NCBI GenBank assembly: GCA_015256945.1
Contig: JABZLB010000005.1
Location: 1-64,000, forward strand
Direction of reading: 5' to 3'
DNA from: Prevotellaceae bacterium
Lineage (GTDB): Bacteria > Bacteroidota > Bacteroidia > Bacteroidales > Bacteroidaceae
Length of the DNA stretch: 64,000 bases
Part shown: positions 8,193-16,116 of the stretch, one piece after another
Position numbering within the stretch: position 1 is the first letter of the stretch
Layout: every line of letters begins with the position of its first letter
Program-made: the position numbers and the translations under genes
The notes under the pieces: model-generated
What the model was told of the DNA's origin: nothing
The model's input: the letters and a program-made list of their open reading frames with translations, nothing else
The model's database searches: none

Positions 8193-8245
8193 TATTTTTT
8201 CGTTTAAGAGATATTCACTACACAAAAAAACATAAAAATACCGGG

Positions 8246-8281
8246 TTGACATCTATATATAATAATATATAGGTAACTTTG
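8246..8281 (+). promoter_or_regulatory. Promoter of the DUF5686 gene
   Basis: TTGAC at 8246-8250 and TAACTTTG at 8274-8281 form a -33/-7 like pair with a 23-base spacer (slightly long). It leaves a leader of about 115 bases that holds the hairpin CTTTCAG/CTGAAAG near 8322-8336. Confidence 0.5.
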
Positions 8282-8403
8282 CCACGTATATTATTTTTAT
8301 CTGTCTTTGCAATAAGACAGCTTTCAGCCTGAAAGAAGGCCGGTACGGGCTCGGGAGAGGCATGTTATTAACAGTTGATTCAGAATAAAATAATCTTCAA
8401 GGA

Positions 8404-10956
8404 TTGATGTTTCAGAGGTATCTTACAGCCGTTTTATTGGTGATTTGCACATCAATATATGTTTATGGACAAGACAAAATAACAGGAATTATTGTTGATG
8501 CCGACGACAATTATGGCATTCCGTATGCAAGTGTATCCTATAAAGGACATCATGTTGCGGTGTCATGTGATGGCGAAGGCAGGTTTACCATCGACCTTCA
8601 TAAGGGTTGGGTGCTGACGTTTAGCGCCATTGGATACGAGTCGCAGGTTGTAGCGGTTGATGAAAATAAAAGTGATTTGAAGATCTCACTGAAGAGCGAG
8701 ACGAAGAAATTGCAGGAAGTGGTTATCCAATCACGACGCGGACGCTATACAAGAAAGAATAATCCGGCGGTTGAATTAATGCGCAGAGTAATTGCGGCAA
8801 AGAAACAAACGCATTTGGAAAATCACGATTTCTATTCGTATAATCGATACCAGAAGATAACGTTTGGCATGAACGACCTTCATTCGGACGATTTGGAGAA
8901 AGGTATTTTTAAGCGTTCTCCCTGGCTCGTTGACCATGTAGAACAGAGTTCTTACAACAATAAGCTTATCCTTCCACTGACTGTTACCGAAACCGTTTCG
9001 CAACACATATATCGTAAAAATCCCAAAACCGAGAAAGAAATCATTAAGGGACAGCAGAACGAAGGCCTTACAAATGTGATACAAACGGGTGAAATTCTGA
9101 CCGAAGTGCTTAAGGATGTGTTTACCGATGTTGACATATATGACAACTATATTCGCCTTCTTCAATACCCTTTCCCCTCTCCAATAGGCGAAACGGCAAT
9201 ATCTTTTTATCGCTATTACATTGTTGACACGGTGTATGTAGACCGTGATTTGTGCTACCATCTGCAATTCTTACCGAACAATCAGCAGGATTTTGGCTTC
9301 CGTGGTGACCTGTATGTGCTAACCGATTCGACGTTACATGTGAAGCGTTGCGACCTTACAATACCGAAAAAAAGCGATGTAAACTTTGTAGAAAACATGA
9401 AAGTGGAACAGGTTTACAACAAGCTTCCCAATGGAGAATGGGCATTGACCACCGATAATATGATGGCCGAACTGAAGCTCAATAAGCTTTTTTCGAAGGC
9501 TATTTGTATGCGTACAACCCGGCTTAGCGATTATTCGTTCGACGAGTTACCCCGTAAACTGTTTAATGGAAGGGCGAAAGTAAAACGCGAAATTGAGGCA
9601 ATGAATCGCGATAAAGCCTTCTGGAGCAAATATCGTACGGTAGAATTGACGAAGGCTGAGTCGTCAATGGACAACTTTATGCACCGTATGGAGCAGTCGA
9701 AAAACTACAAATGGATTATCACCGGCGTCAAAGCCTTGTTGGAAAACTATGTAGAAACGACGGCCGATAAAGACAAAAACAAGTTTGATATAGGGCCTGT
9801 AAATACACTAATTTCGTCGAACTTTGCTGATGGTATGCGCCTGAGGGCCAGCGGTCGCACCACTGCACATCTTAACCCTCACCTGTTTTGGACGGGCTTT
9901 TATGCTTATGGTATGAGGAGCCATAAGAGCTATTATAGTTCAGAAGTTACGTATAGTTTCAACAAAAAACAGCTTGCACCCTTCGAATTTCCACAGAACA
10001 GTATTTCGTTTGAGACTACTTACGATGTCATGTCGCCTACTGACAAGTTCTTGTTACACAATAAGGACAATATCTTTATGTCGATTCGTGCATTGAAAAT
10101 AAGGCAACTTTATTTTTATAATCGCCAGCATCTCAAGTTCAGTTACGAGTCGCCCTGGGGACTTCGCATCGGTGGCGGCATTAAAGCAGAAAGCGATGAA
10201 CCTACGGGCGACCTTGCTTTCTATGAGCTTGGCTCGGGTAACCTGATAAAAAAAATACGTACAACCGAGCTGAATATGAGCCTGAAGTATCAGCCTGGCG
10301 TTACATACATCAATACAAAACAGAAGCGTGTGCCTATCAATCTGGACGCACCCGAGTTTGGTTTAACCCATACCATGGGTCTTAAAGGCTTTTTTGGCGG
10401 GCAATATAAGTATAATTTAACGCAGTTTTCGGTTTATAAGCGTCAGTGGTTAGGCAGCTGGGGTAGTATTGATACGCATGTAAAGGCTGGTGCTCAGTGG
10501 AATAGGGTGCCGTTTCCGTTGCTGATTATGCCTCCCGTTAACCCGACATACATTGAGAATGAGGAAACATTCTCGCTGATGAATAACATGGAATTCCTCA
10601 CCGACAGGTATGCTTTCTGGTCGGTTACATGGGATATGAACGGCAAGCTGTTGAACCGTGTTCCCCTCATTAAGCATTTAAAGTGGCGTGAATATATTGC
10701 CTTTAAGGGTATGTTTGGGAGTTTAACCGACAAGAATAACCCGTTCCTGCCACAGAATGCGCTCAATACGACAATGTTCCAGTTCCCTTCAGGCAGCTAC
10801 GTTATGAACTCGAGAACACCCTATATGGAGCTTGTTGCGGGAGTTCATAACATATTTAAGTTCTTCGGAGTGTTGTATGTTCACCGTTTCAACTATGACA
10901 ACCATGCTCATATCAGCAGGAACGGTGTACGCTTCAGCTTTATGTTTTCTTTCTAA
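8404..10956 (+). CDS. DUF5686 outer-membrane protein with carboxypeptidase-regulatory-like domain
   Basis: 850 residues. Signal peptide, residues 1-22, ending VYGQ. Residues about 24-100 form a carboxypeptidase-regulatory-like beta-sandwich (ITGIIVDADD..., KISLKSE), the same plug-preceding domain as in SusC proteins. The remainder is the DUF5686 region ending in an aromatic C-terminus (RFSFMFSF), typical of outer-membrane barrels. Function unknown; probably an outer-membrane barrel of Bacteroidota. Promoter with a 115-base leader upstream; the LuxR-type regulator follows 15 bases after the stop and may be co-transcribed. Confidence 0.8.
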   Translation: MMFQRYLTAVLLVICTSIYVYGQDKITGIIVDADDNYGIPYASVSYKGHHVAVSCDGEGRFTIDLHKGWVLTFSAIGYESQVVAVDENKSDLKISLKSETKKLQEVVIQSRRGRYTRKNNPAVELMRRVIAAKKQTHLENHDFYSYNRYQKITFGMNDLHSDDLEKGIFKRSPWLVDHVEQSSYNNKLILPLTVTETVSQHIYRKNPKTEKEIIKGQQNEGLTNVIQTGEILTEVLKDVFTDVDIYDNYIRLLQYPFPSPIGETAISFYRYYIVDTVYVDRDLCYHLQFLPNNQQDFGFRGDLYVLTDSTLHVKRCDLTIPKKSDVNFVENMKVEQVYNKLPNGEWALTTDNMMAELKLNKLFSKAICMRTTRLSDYSFDELPRKLFNGRAKVKREIEAMNRDKAFWSKYRTVELTKAESSMDNFMHRMEQSKNYKWIITGVKALLENYVETTADKDKNKFDIGPVNTLISSNFADGMRLRASGRTTAHLNPHLFWTGFYAYGMRSHKSYYSSEVTYSFNKKQLAPFEFPQNSISFETTYDVMSPTDKFLLHNKDNIFMSIRALKIRQLYFYNRQHLKFSYESPWGLRIGGGIKAESDEPTGDLAFYELGSGNLIKKIRTTELNMSLKYQPGVTYINTKQKRVPINLDAPEFGLTHTMGLKGFFGGQYKYNLTQFSVYKRQWLGSWGSIDTHVKAGAQWNRVPFPLLIMPPVNPTYIENEETFSLMNNMEFLTDRYAFWSVTWDMNGKLLNRVPLIKHLKWREYIAFKGMFGSLTDKNNPFLPQNALNTTMFQFPSGSYVMNSRTPYMELVAGVHNIFKFFGVLYVHRFNYDNHAHISRNGVRFSFMFSF

Positions 10957-10971
10957 AACAGCGTAAGAAAT

Positions 10972-11610
10972 ATGCAAATACTATTGGCTGACAAACAGGA
11001 TATTACACGAGCCGGACTTCAATATGTGCTGCATGAGATTGGTGCAGACTGTTGTAAGGAGGTGTTTGATAAGGCAGAACTTGTACAGGAACTTGAAAAC
11101 GCGCCCGATTCATTGGTTATTCTCGACTATAATTTGTTTGATTTTGGCGACAGTAATGAGCTTTTCATCCTGAATATACGCTTCAAACAGATGTTCTGGG
11201 TGCTGTTCAGTGAAGATTTGAGTGGCGATTTTCTGCGTAAGGTATTGATGCAAAGCGACCGTTTTAGCGTGATAATGAAAGACTCGCCCATGTTTGAGAT
11301 TCGTGAAGGACTTCAGCAAGCCGCCCGCGGTCAGCGCTTTGTTTGTCAGCATGCCACCAAAATAGTGTTCTCTCCGGCCTCACAAAACGAGGAACGTATT
11401 AAACTGACAAAAACCGAAACCGAAATATTGATTGCCATTGCTCAGGGCATGACAAGCCGGGAAATAGCCGAAAAACGCTTCCTTAGTTTCCACACTGTTA
11501 ACACGCACAGGAAAAATATATTCCGCAAATTAGGCGTCAACAACGTGCATGAAGCCACCAGATATGCTCTTCGTGCAGGCTTAATTGATGCTGCTGAATA
11601 TTATATCTAA
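10972..11610 (+). CDS. LuxR-type response regulator
   Basis: 212 residues. N-terminal receiver-like domain (about 1-120) starting MQILLADKQDITRAG with a candidate phospho-acceptor aspartate in VILDYN near residue 47. C-terminal GerE/LuxR helix-turn-helix (about 145-210) with TKTETEILIAIAQGMTSREI, FHTVNTHRKNIFRKL. The receiver domain is weakly conserved after the aspartate, so it may act without phosphorylation. No histidine kinase is adjacent. The stop codon overlaps that of the convergent DUF4230 gene by three to four bases (CTAA). Confidence 0.85.
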   Translation: MQILLADKQDITRAGLQYVLHEIGADCCKEVFDKAELVQELENAPDSLVILDYNLFDFGDSNELFILNIRFKQMFWVLFSEDLSGDFLRKVLMQSDRFSVIMKDSPMFEIREGLQQAARGQRFVCQHATKIVFSPASQNEERIKLTKTETEILIAIAQGMTSREIAEKRFLSFHTVNTHRKNIFRKLGVNNVHEATRYALRAGLIDAAEYYI

Positions 11611-12242
11611 CTGTTCCGGGACTTGTTAAAGCTTATTTTTACGTATTGGAATCCCATTGAATGCAACAGATTCGTAAACTGAACGGTTGCGTTTTGTTCT
11701 GCGCTCCTGATGTTTTGCGGCGTCATACATTGCATTTTCATCGTTTCCGAAGCCCTTATTGTAAGCATGGCTTTATCGGCTTCGCTCCATTTTCCGCTTT
11801 CGTAGACAGCACGTGTGCGGGCTTCGTCAATGAAATTCGGGTCTAAAAGTTGTACCGGTGGCAACGTAACCTTTACGGTATCATGGTCGGTTTTAATCCA
11901 GTTCTTGCTTGTTTTGCCCATGTCTATGCCCAGCCTGAGGGTGCCGTAATACAGTCGTGAAAGACGGTCGTCGCCAAAAAAGCCGTGTCTTACGGTATCC
12001 ATCAGCTCTTCATCCGCGATGGAAAGAAACTCCCATTGCCCTATATCCTTCAGTTTTTGCACCTGTACGGCAGTTACTTCAAAGCGTCCGTTGAGGGCGT
12101 TGTCGCTTGCAGCACGGTGTAACCACAGGCTAATGGCCAGTATAAACAAGCCTGTTACTATAACTGCTCCAAGCACCTTCATCATGGCCATACGAAGGAA
12201 TGGTGACAGTATACTGGTTATTTTTGTTTTATTTTTTTCCAT
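11607..12242 (-). CDS. DUF4230-family membrane-anchored protein
   Basis: 211 residues with one N-terminal membrane anchor (about 18-42) and a long periplasmic-side domain. The pattern of a DUF4230 protein is visible: KVTLPPVQLLDP, then DEARTRAVYESGKWSEADK and a C-terminal NLLHSMGFQYVKISF. Function unknown. Twelve bases downstream of a second DUF4230 gene of similar layout, so the two look like a tandem duplication and probably form one complex. Confidence 0.65.
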   Translation of the reverse strand: MEKNKTKITSILSPFLRMAMMKVLGAVIVTGLFILAISLWLHRAASDNALNGRFEVTAVQVQKLKDIGQWEFLSIADEELMDTVRHGFFGDDRLSRLYYGTLRLGIDMGKTSKNWIKTDHDTVKVTLPPVQLLDPNFIDEARTRAVYESGKWSEADKAMLTIRASETMKMQCMTPQNIRSAEQNATVQFTNLLHSMGFQYVKISFNKSRNS

Positions 12243-12253
12243 GATGACAAGGG

Positions 12254-12916
12254 TTAATCAATTTGTTTAATCAGTTTTGACAGGTCTCTTATCGTTAATC
12301 CCTTACGGAACGTTACTGTAATATTGCGCTCATCGAAGCCCATTGCCGTTACAATGGGTACGAGCTGGCGGGCTGCACTTGTGCGGGCGTCTTCCAGAAT
12401 GTTGAGGCTGCCCATGCTTTTGATGATGTCCTTGCGTCCCTGTTGCTCAATCAGTGCCAGCTCACCATCATTAAAATGGCTGCGAAAGAATGATATGTTC
12501 TGTACAATATGCGTGTGGTCAATATGGGTAGCTGTTAGCATAACTTGCGGATCGGGGAGAACAATCTCTACTTTTTGTCCGTCCCTGACAATATTATCCT
12601 TGGTTAGTTTGCCCAAATCGACATAGGTTTTTACCGTTGCCGTAACGGGTATGGCTACGCTGCGCTGCCCTAAAGGCAGCCCTATTTTGTATACTTTATT
12701 CAGAAAACTGAAACTGATGGCAGCGGGATCGTCAAAGAGAATAATTTTCCTTATCTTATATTCTGATGTATAAAGGCGTGAACACATGTTTATCTGGTTC
12801 ACCATTTGTGCTGTGGTATCAATGGGTTCTGCCTGTACGGCCTCCTGGTTTTTGTCTCTCCGGCCACATGCTGATACCAGAAAGAGAACCATAATAAAAT
12901 AAAAAAGTTTACGCAT
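12254..12916 (-). CDS. DUF4230-family lipoprotein
   Basis: 220 residues. Lipoprotein signal with lipobox LVSACG (Cys17), followed by a DUF4230 domain with KVEIVLPDPQVMLTATHID and the C-terminal VTAMGFDERNITVTFRKG, parallel to motifs of the next gene. The pair therefore consists of one lipid-anchored and one helix-anchored paralogue. Function unknown. Its own -7 box lies at 12948-12941, divergent from the small lipoprotein gene at 13028. Confidence 0.7.
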   Translation of the reverse strand: MRKLFYFIMVLFLVSACGRRDKNQEAVQAEPIDTTAQMVNQINMCSRLYTSEYKIRKIILFDDPAAISFSFLNKVYKIGLPLGQRSVAIPVTATVKTYVDLGKLTKDNIVRDGQKVEIVLPDPQVMLTATHIDHTHIVQNISFFRSHFNDGELALIEQQGRKDIIKSMGSLNILEDARTSAARQLVPIVTAMGFDERNITVTFRKGLTIRDLSKLIKQID

Positions 12917-12940
12917 CTTTATTTTTTGTCAATGTCGTGA

Positions 12941-12978
12941 CAAAGATAAGAAAAAATCGTTGGTTTTTATTATCTTTG
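12941..12978. promoter_or_regulatory. Divergent -7 boxes
   Basis: TATCTTTG occurs on the minus strand (12948-12941) for the DUF4230 pair and on the plus strand (12971-12978) for the lipoprotein gene at 13028. The two start regions are only about 30 bases apart, so the promoters must overlap and could compete. Confidence 0.55.
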
Positions 12979-13027
12979 CACATATTAACTTAAGGATGTG
13001 TCTTTTCGACGTCGTGACAAATCAGAT

Positions 13028-13594
13028 ATGAAGAATTTGCAGCATATTTTAAGCCGTACAGCCGTGATAGCTATGGCTTTTCTTTGTACAATAACATTAT
13101 GGTCGTGTAAGAAAAAGAATGACAGTAATGTGATTATAGTTCAAAAACCTATTGTTGTAAAGCCCCGCAGCCCTCAGAAAACGGGCGATGCCTCATCGGT
13201 TCACCAGATAAAATGGATGGGTGGCAGCTATAAAATAGAAATTAATTTAAAGGCCGACACATCGCTTCCGTTGACTTCAGACGGTGTTGATAAGTTCTAT
13301 GATAACCGTGTTTCCATCCGTATCCTGCGCAGTGACGGCTCTGAATTTTTCTCGGGTACGTTTACCAAGCAAAATTTTAAGCCTTATGTTGACAGCTCCT
13401 ATTATAAGAACGGGGCTCTACTGGGTATTGTTTTTGATAAGGTTAACGGCAATTTACTGCGCTTTGCAGCCAGCGTAGGCAGCCCCGATATGTCGAGCGA
13501 CGAGTATGTACCGCTTGTGCTTACGGTGAATAAGCTGGGTACGGTGTCGATAGCAAAGGACCAGGAGGCGGATACTGGCAACATAGAAAATTAA
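13028..13594 (+). CDS. Lipoprotein of unknown function (DUF4738-like)
   Basis: 188 residues from ATG 13028. A hydrophobic signal ends in lipobox TLWSCKKK, so the mature protein is a lipoprotein. An upstream in-frame ATG at 12998 would add ten charged residues before the signal and is less likely. The body is rich in beta-prone segments (VHQIKWMGGSYKIEINLK, RVSIRILRSDGSEFFSGTF). It resembles the Bacteroidota DUF4738 lipoproteins by length and by the RDG-x-x-F-x-x-x-F pattern, but I am not certain of the family name. Single-gene unit, followed by a repeat copy and a 17-bp perfect hairpin. Confidence 0.65.
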   Translation: MKNLQHILSRTAVIAMAFLCTITLWSCKKKNDSNVIIVQKPIVVKPRSPQKTGDASSVHQIKWMGGSYKIEINLKADTSLPLTSDGVDKFYDNRVSIRILRSDGSEFFSGTFTKQNFKPYVDSSYYKNGALLGIVFDKVNGNLLRFAASVGSPDMSSDEYVPLVLTVNKLGTVSIAKDQEADTGNIEN

Positions 13595-13706
13595 TTTTCC
13601 CGTTTTTATTGAAAGGGCTTTGTGCCTGTTTCTCTTACTGATTACGCCTTTTTCAATACAGAACAAGGCTGCATAACAGGTATGTTTCTTTTGTAAAGTT
13701 CACTGT

Positions 13707-13792
13707 GCGACGGTTGTCAGCAGTGCGTACGGCGGTCGCCTGACAATATGTATGACGGCCGTCAGCTGCGTTGCTGACGGCCGTCGAACGAT
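13707..13792 (+). repeat. GC-rich double-palindrome intergenic repeat, copy 2
   Basis: Same family as 2206-2292, same orientation. The left half is the most diverged (GACGGTTGTCAGCAGTGCG); the right half holds TGACGGCCGTCA and GCTGACGGCCGTCGAAC. It lies between two convergent genes. The 20 bases after it (ATGAATAAAAGCCTGTAACA) resemble those after copy 3, so the element may extend further. Confidence 0.85.
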
Positions 13793-13813
13793 GAATAAAA
13801 GCCTGTAACAAAT

Positions 13814-13850
13814 ACACCCTTTCGCCAACAACATGTTGGCGAAAGGGTGT
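13814..13850. terminator. Perfect 17-bp hairpin between convergent genes
   Basis: Arms 13814-13830 and 13834-13850 are perfect complements (ACACCCTTTCGCCAACA and its complement) with a three-base loop ACA. No long T run follows on either strand. It sits between the convergent lipoprotein and DUF3857 genes, so a bidirectional terminator is the simplest reading. Confidence 0.65.
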
Positions 13851-13917
13851 AAAGGCAAATATATATTGGTATAAAATCAATTAAAGGAGGCGCTTTGGGG
13901 TATACGCCTGAAAGCCT

Positions 13918-16047
13918 TTACAGTTTCTTTAAGATAATTTGCTGATTGGTAAAATCGTATGCACGGTCGAGCATGTCGAGTACCTGTGGCCAGTTTGCAG
14001 CCGGGATGCGCAGCTTTTTATATGTTTTCTGGAAACTGATTACCAACTTGTCGCTGCTTATTTCGGCTTTCGTGCTGAGGCCTACATTTTCGTTATCAAT
14101 ATTGTTGTTGAGCTTTTCGAGGCTCTCTGCTGCCACAGTATAGCCTTGTGGAATGGCAAGAGACAACGAAACGGTATAGGTTCGGGGATTGCTGTACATA
14201 ATGTCGGCATTGCGTTCGCGCTCTTTTCCTTCGATATGTGTTTGCTGCCCGAAAAGCTGTCCTATTGAAACGACAATGTTTCGGCCGGCTTTTTTAACAA
14301 GTCCGTCAACCTGATAGCTGGTGGTATAGGTAAAAGGAGTATTGTTTTGACCGAAGCCAGTAACCTTTGTCTGGTTTATTTTTACAGGTATTTTGTCGTG
14401 ATAAGCCTTTATTTCGTCGGCAAAAGCTTCTGCCACATCTTTCTTGTCTTGCTCGGCCCGTTCTGCAACCTTTGTATCAGTCTCACTTTTTTTCAGCACA
14501 AAAAAGTCGCTGAAGTTTGGCATGTTGTATGCCGTACCCCATGCCTTGCAAAGTTCTTCGGCTGTGGTGAGGTTAGGAATCATGCCCTCTTTCTCGCATC
14601 CGGTATATGAGTTCTGACGTTCAATATTGAGCATTACACCATCGACCGCGGCATTTATCGTTACGCTTTCAACGTTTTCGGCAGCGTTGGAGGCAGGCGT
14701 TTTAAATGTTGTGAACGGACCTTTGTTGAATTTTTTAGGACGGTCGGTGCTTACAGCGTCGCGGTTTAAATAGGGCGACGGCACTACTCCTGCCGCTACG
14801 GCATAGCCCAGCGGAAAGTAACACCTGCCGTTTTTAAGCATAATAAAGCGGGTTGCATCGCTGTAATTAATGAGCTTGTCGAAAGGCTCAAGACTGGTAT
14901 TGGTTGTGAGGGCGCGCAAATAAGGCACTTTGAGCTTGTCGAGCATGCTGGTAAAGAGGGTTGAGAAGGTGTATGGCTCTTCGTAAGGACGCTTAAAAAC
15001 AAGCGAGTTCATAACCATATAGTTGTAAATATAGTCGGCCTTTTCCTCATCACTGCCTAATTTTTGGGCAGCCTTTACAACCTTGGCAAGCAGCTTTCCC
15101 GGTGTCCATTTGATGTTATAATCCCACCAGCATGTCCACGCATCGTCCTGAATTACGCTGGCATCAGGGTTAGCGTGCAGCCCTTTCTCCTTTGTGCTTT
15201 TGGCTGTATAGTCTAAAGCTACGTTGGCTGTTGCGTAAAGCATGATGTAAGGCGCTTGTGCAATGGCATTATATGCGTAGTCGGGTAACGTCTTGTCAAT
15301 GTTTTTTTCACGAACATCGAGCACAATGTCGTCGTCTTTCTGGCTGGCCGTAAAGTCGGGTGCTCCGTTCATCGTGCGGTATTGCGTACACAGCTGCTTG
15401 TCAATGCTGCAATGAATCTGATAGTCGAGGATGGGATAGTCGGCACCGAATATAAATATCACGGGGTCGATATTCTCTTCTTTCACCTTGTCAAAATCGT
15501 AGGTGAAGTAGTCAATAAGGTCACCAACCTGCAGGTCGGGGACGGCAAGCTTTGAGCGTTTTTCCTTACCTTTCTTTCCTTCGTTGGCTTCCTGGTACTC
15601 GTCGCTGCTTACTTCCTTTACCGTTCCGTTTGGTTTGATGACCTTCACACCCAATACAGTGCGGTGGTCTTCGTGCAAAAGAGCATCGTTAAGCGAACGA
15701 TCGTAGGTGCGAAAATCGAATGTTGAGAACTTCTCTAAAGCAGCCTTGTCATTAATTTTAATCAGGTAGCGTTTGAGATGCGTACTGGTATGTGCCTTGA
15801 TATTGGTAACATTTATGAAGTTAAACCTCTTGCTTTGGTTAACAGAGAACTCTTCATAGAGAGCCAGTACAACGGCCGACTCGTTTTTGTATTGCGTCGG
15901 CACCGTGCGAGTGTTGAATTGAGGCAGGTCCTTTGCCCACACTTCCTTCTTCACTTCCTGAACAAACTTTTGATAATCGTTGTCGTCGAACGCCATCATT
16001 GGGAGTGCAATGATTGACGAAATGAGCATGATAAGTAGCTTTTTCAT
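13918..16047 (-). CDS. DUF3857/transglutaminase-like protein, catalytic residue lost
   Basis: 709 residues from the ATG at 16047, which is followed at once by a clean signal peptide (MKKLLIMLISSIIALPMMA). N-terminal DUF3857 region (about 50-270), central transglutaminase-like segment (about 320-430) and C-terminal beta domain (DUF3858-like). Where active paralogues carry a GDC motif, this protein reads EPYTFSTLFTSMLDKLKVPY, with no cysteine, so it is probably not a peptidase or amidase. Function unknown, periplasmic or outer-membrane associated. Directly downstream (70 bases) of a paralogue that retains the triad. Confidence 0.75.
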   Translation of the reverse strand: MKKLLIMLISSIIALPMMAFDDNDYQKFVQEVKKEVWAKDLPQFNTRTVPTQYKNESAVVLALYEEFSVNQSKRFNFINVTNIKAHTSTHLKRYLIKINDKAALEKFSTFDFRTYDRSLNDALLHEDHRTVLGVKVIKPNGTVKEVSSDEYQEANEGKKGKEKRSKLAVPDLQVGDLIDYFTYDFDKVKEENIDPVIFIFGADYPILDYQIHCSIDKQLCTQYRTMNGAPDFTASQKDDDIVLDVREKNIDKTLPDYAYNAIAQAPYIMLYATANVALDYTAKSTKEKGLHANPDASVIQDDAWTCWWDYNIKWTPGKLLAKVVKAAQKLGSDEEKADYIYNYMVMNSLVFKRPYEEPYTFSTLFTSMLDKLKVPYLRALTTNTSLEPFDKLINYSDATRFIMLKNGRCYFPLGYAVAAGVVPSPYLNRDAVSTDRPKKFNKGPFTTFKTPASNAAENVESVTINAAVDGVMLNIERQNSYTGCEKEGMIPNLTTAEELCKAWGTAYNMPNFSDFFVLKKSETDTKVAERAEQDKKDVAEAFADEIKAYHDKIPVKINQTKVTGFGQNNTPFTYTTSYQVDGLVKKAGRNIVVSIGQLFGQQTHIEGKERERNADIMYSNPRTYTVSLSLAIPQGYTVAAESLEKLNNNIDNENVGLSTKAEISSDKLVISFQKTYKKLRIPAANWPQVLDMLDRAYDFTNQQIILKKL

Positions 16048-16116
16048 ACCTTTATTATATTTGGTGGTTGTTATTTTTGTATGTGGCTGCGCCTGCAAAC
16101 CGTATGAACAGGCAGG

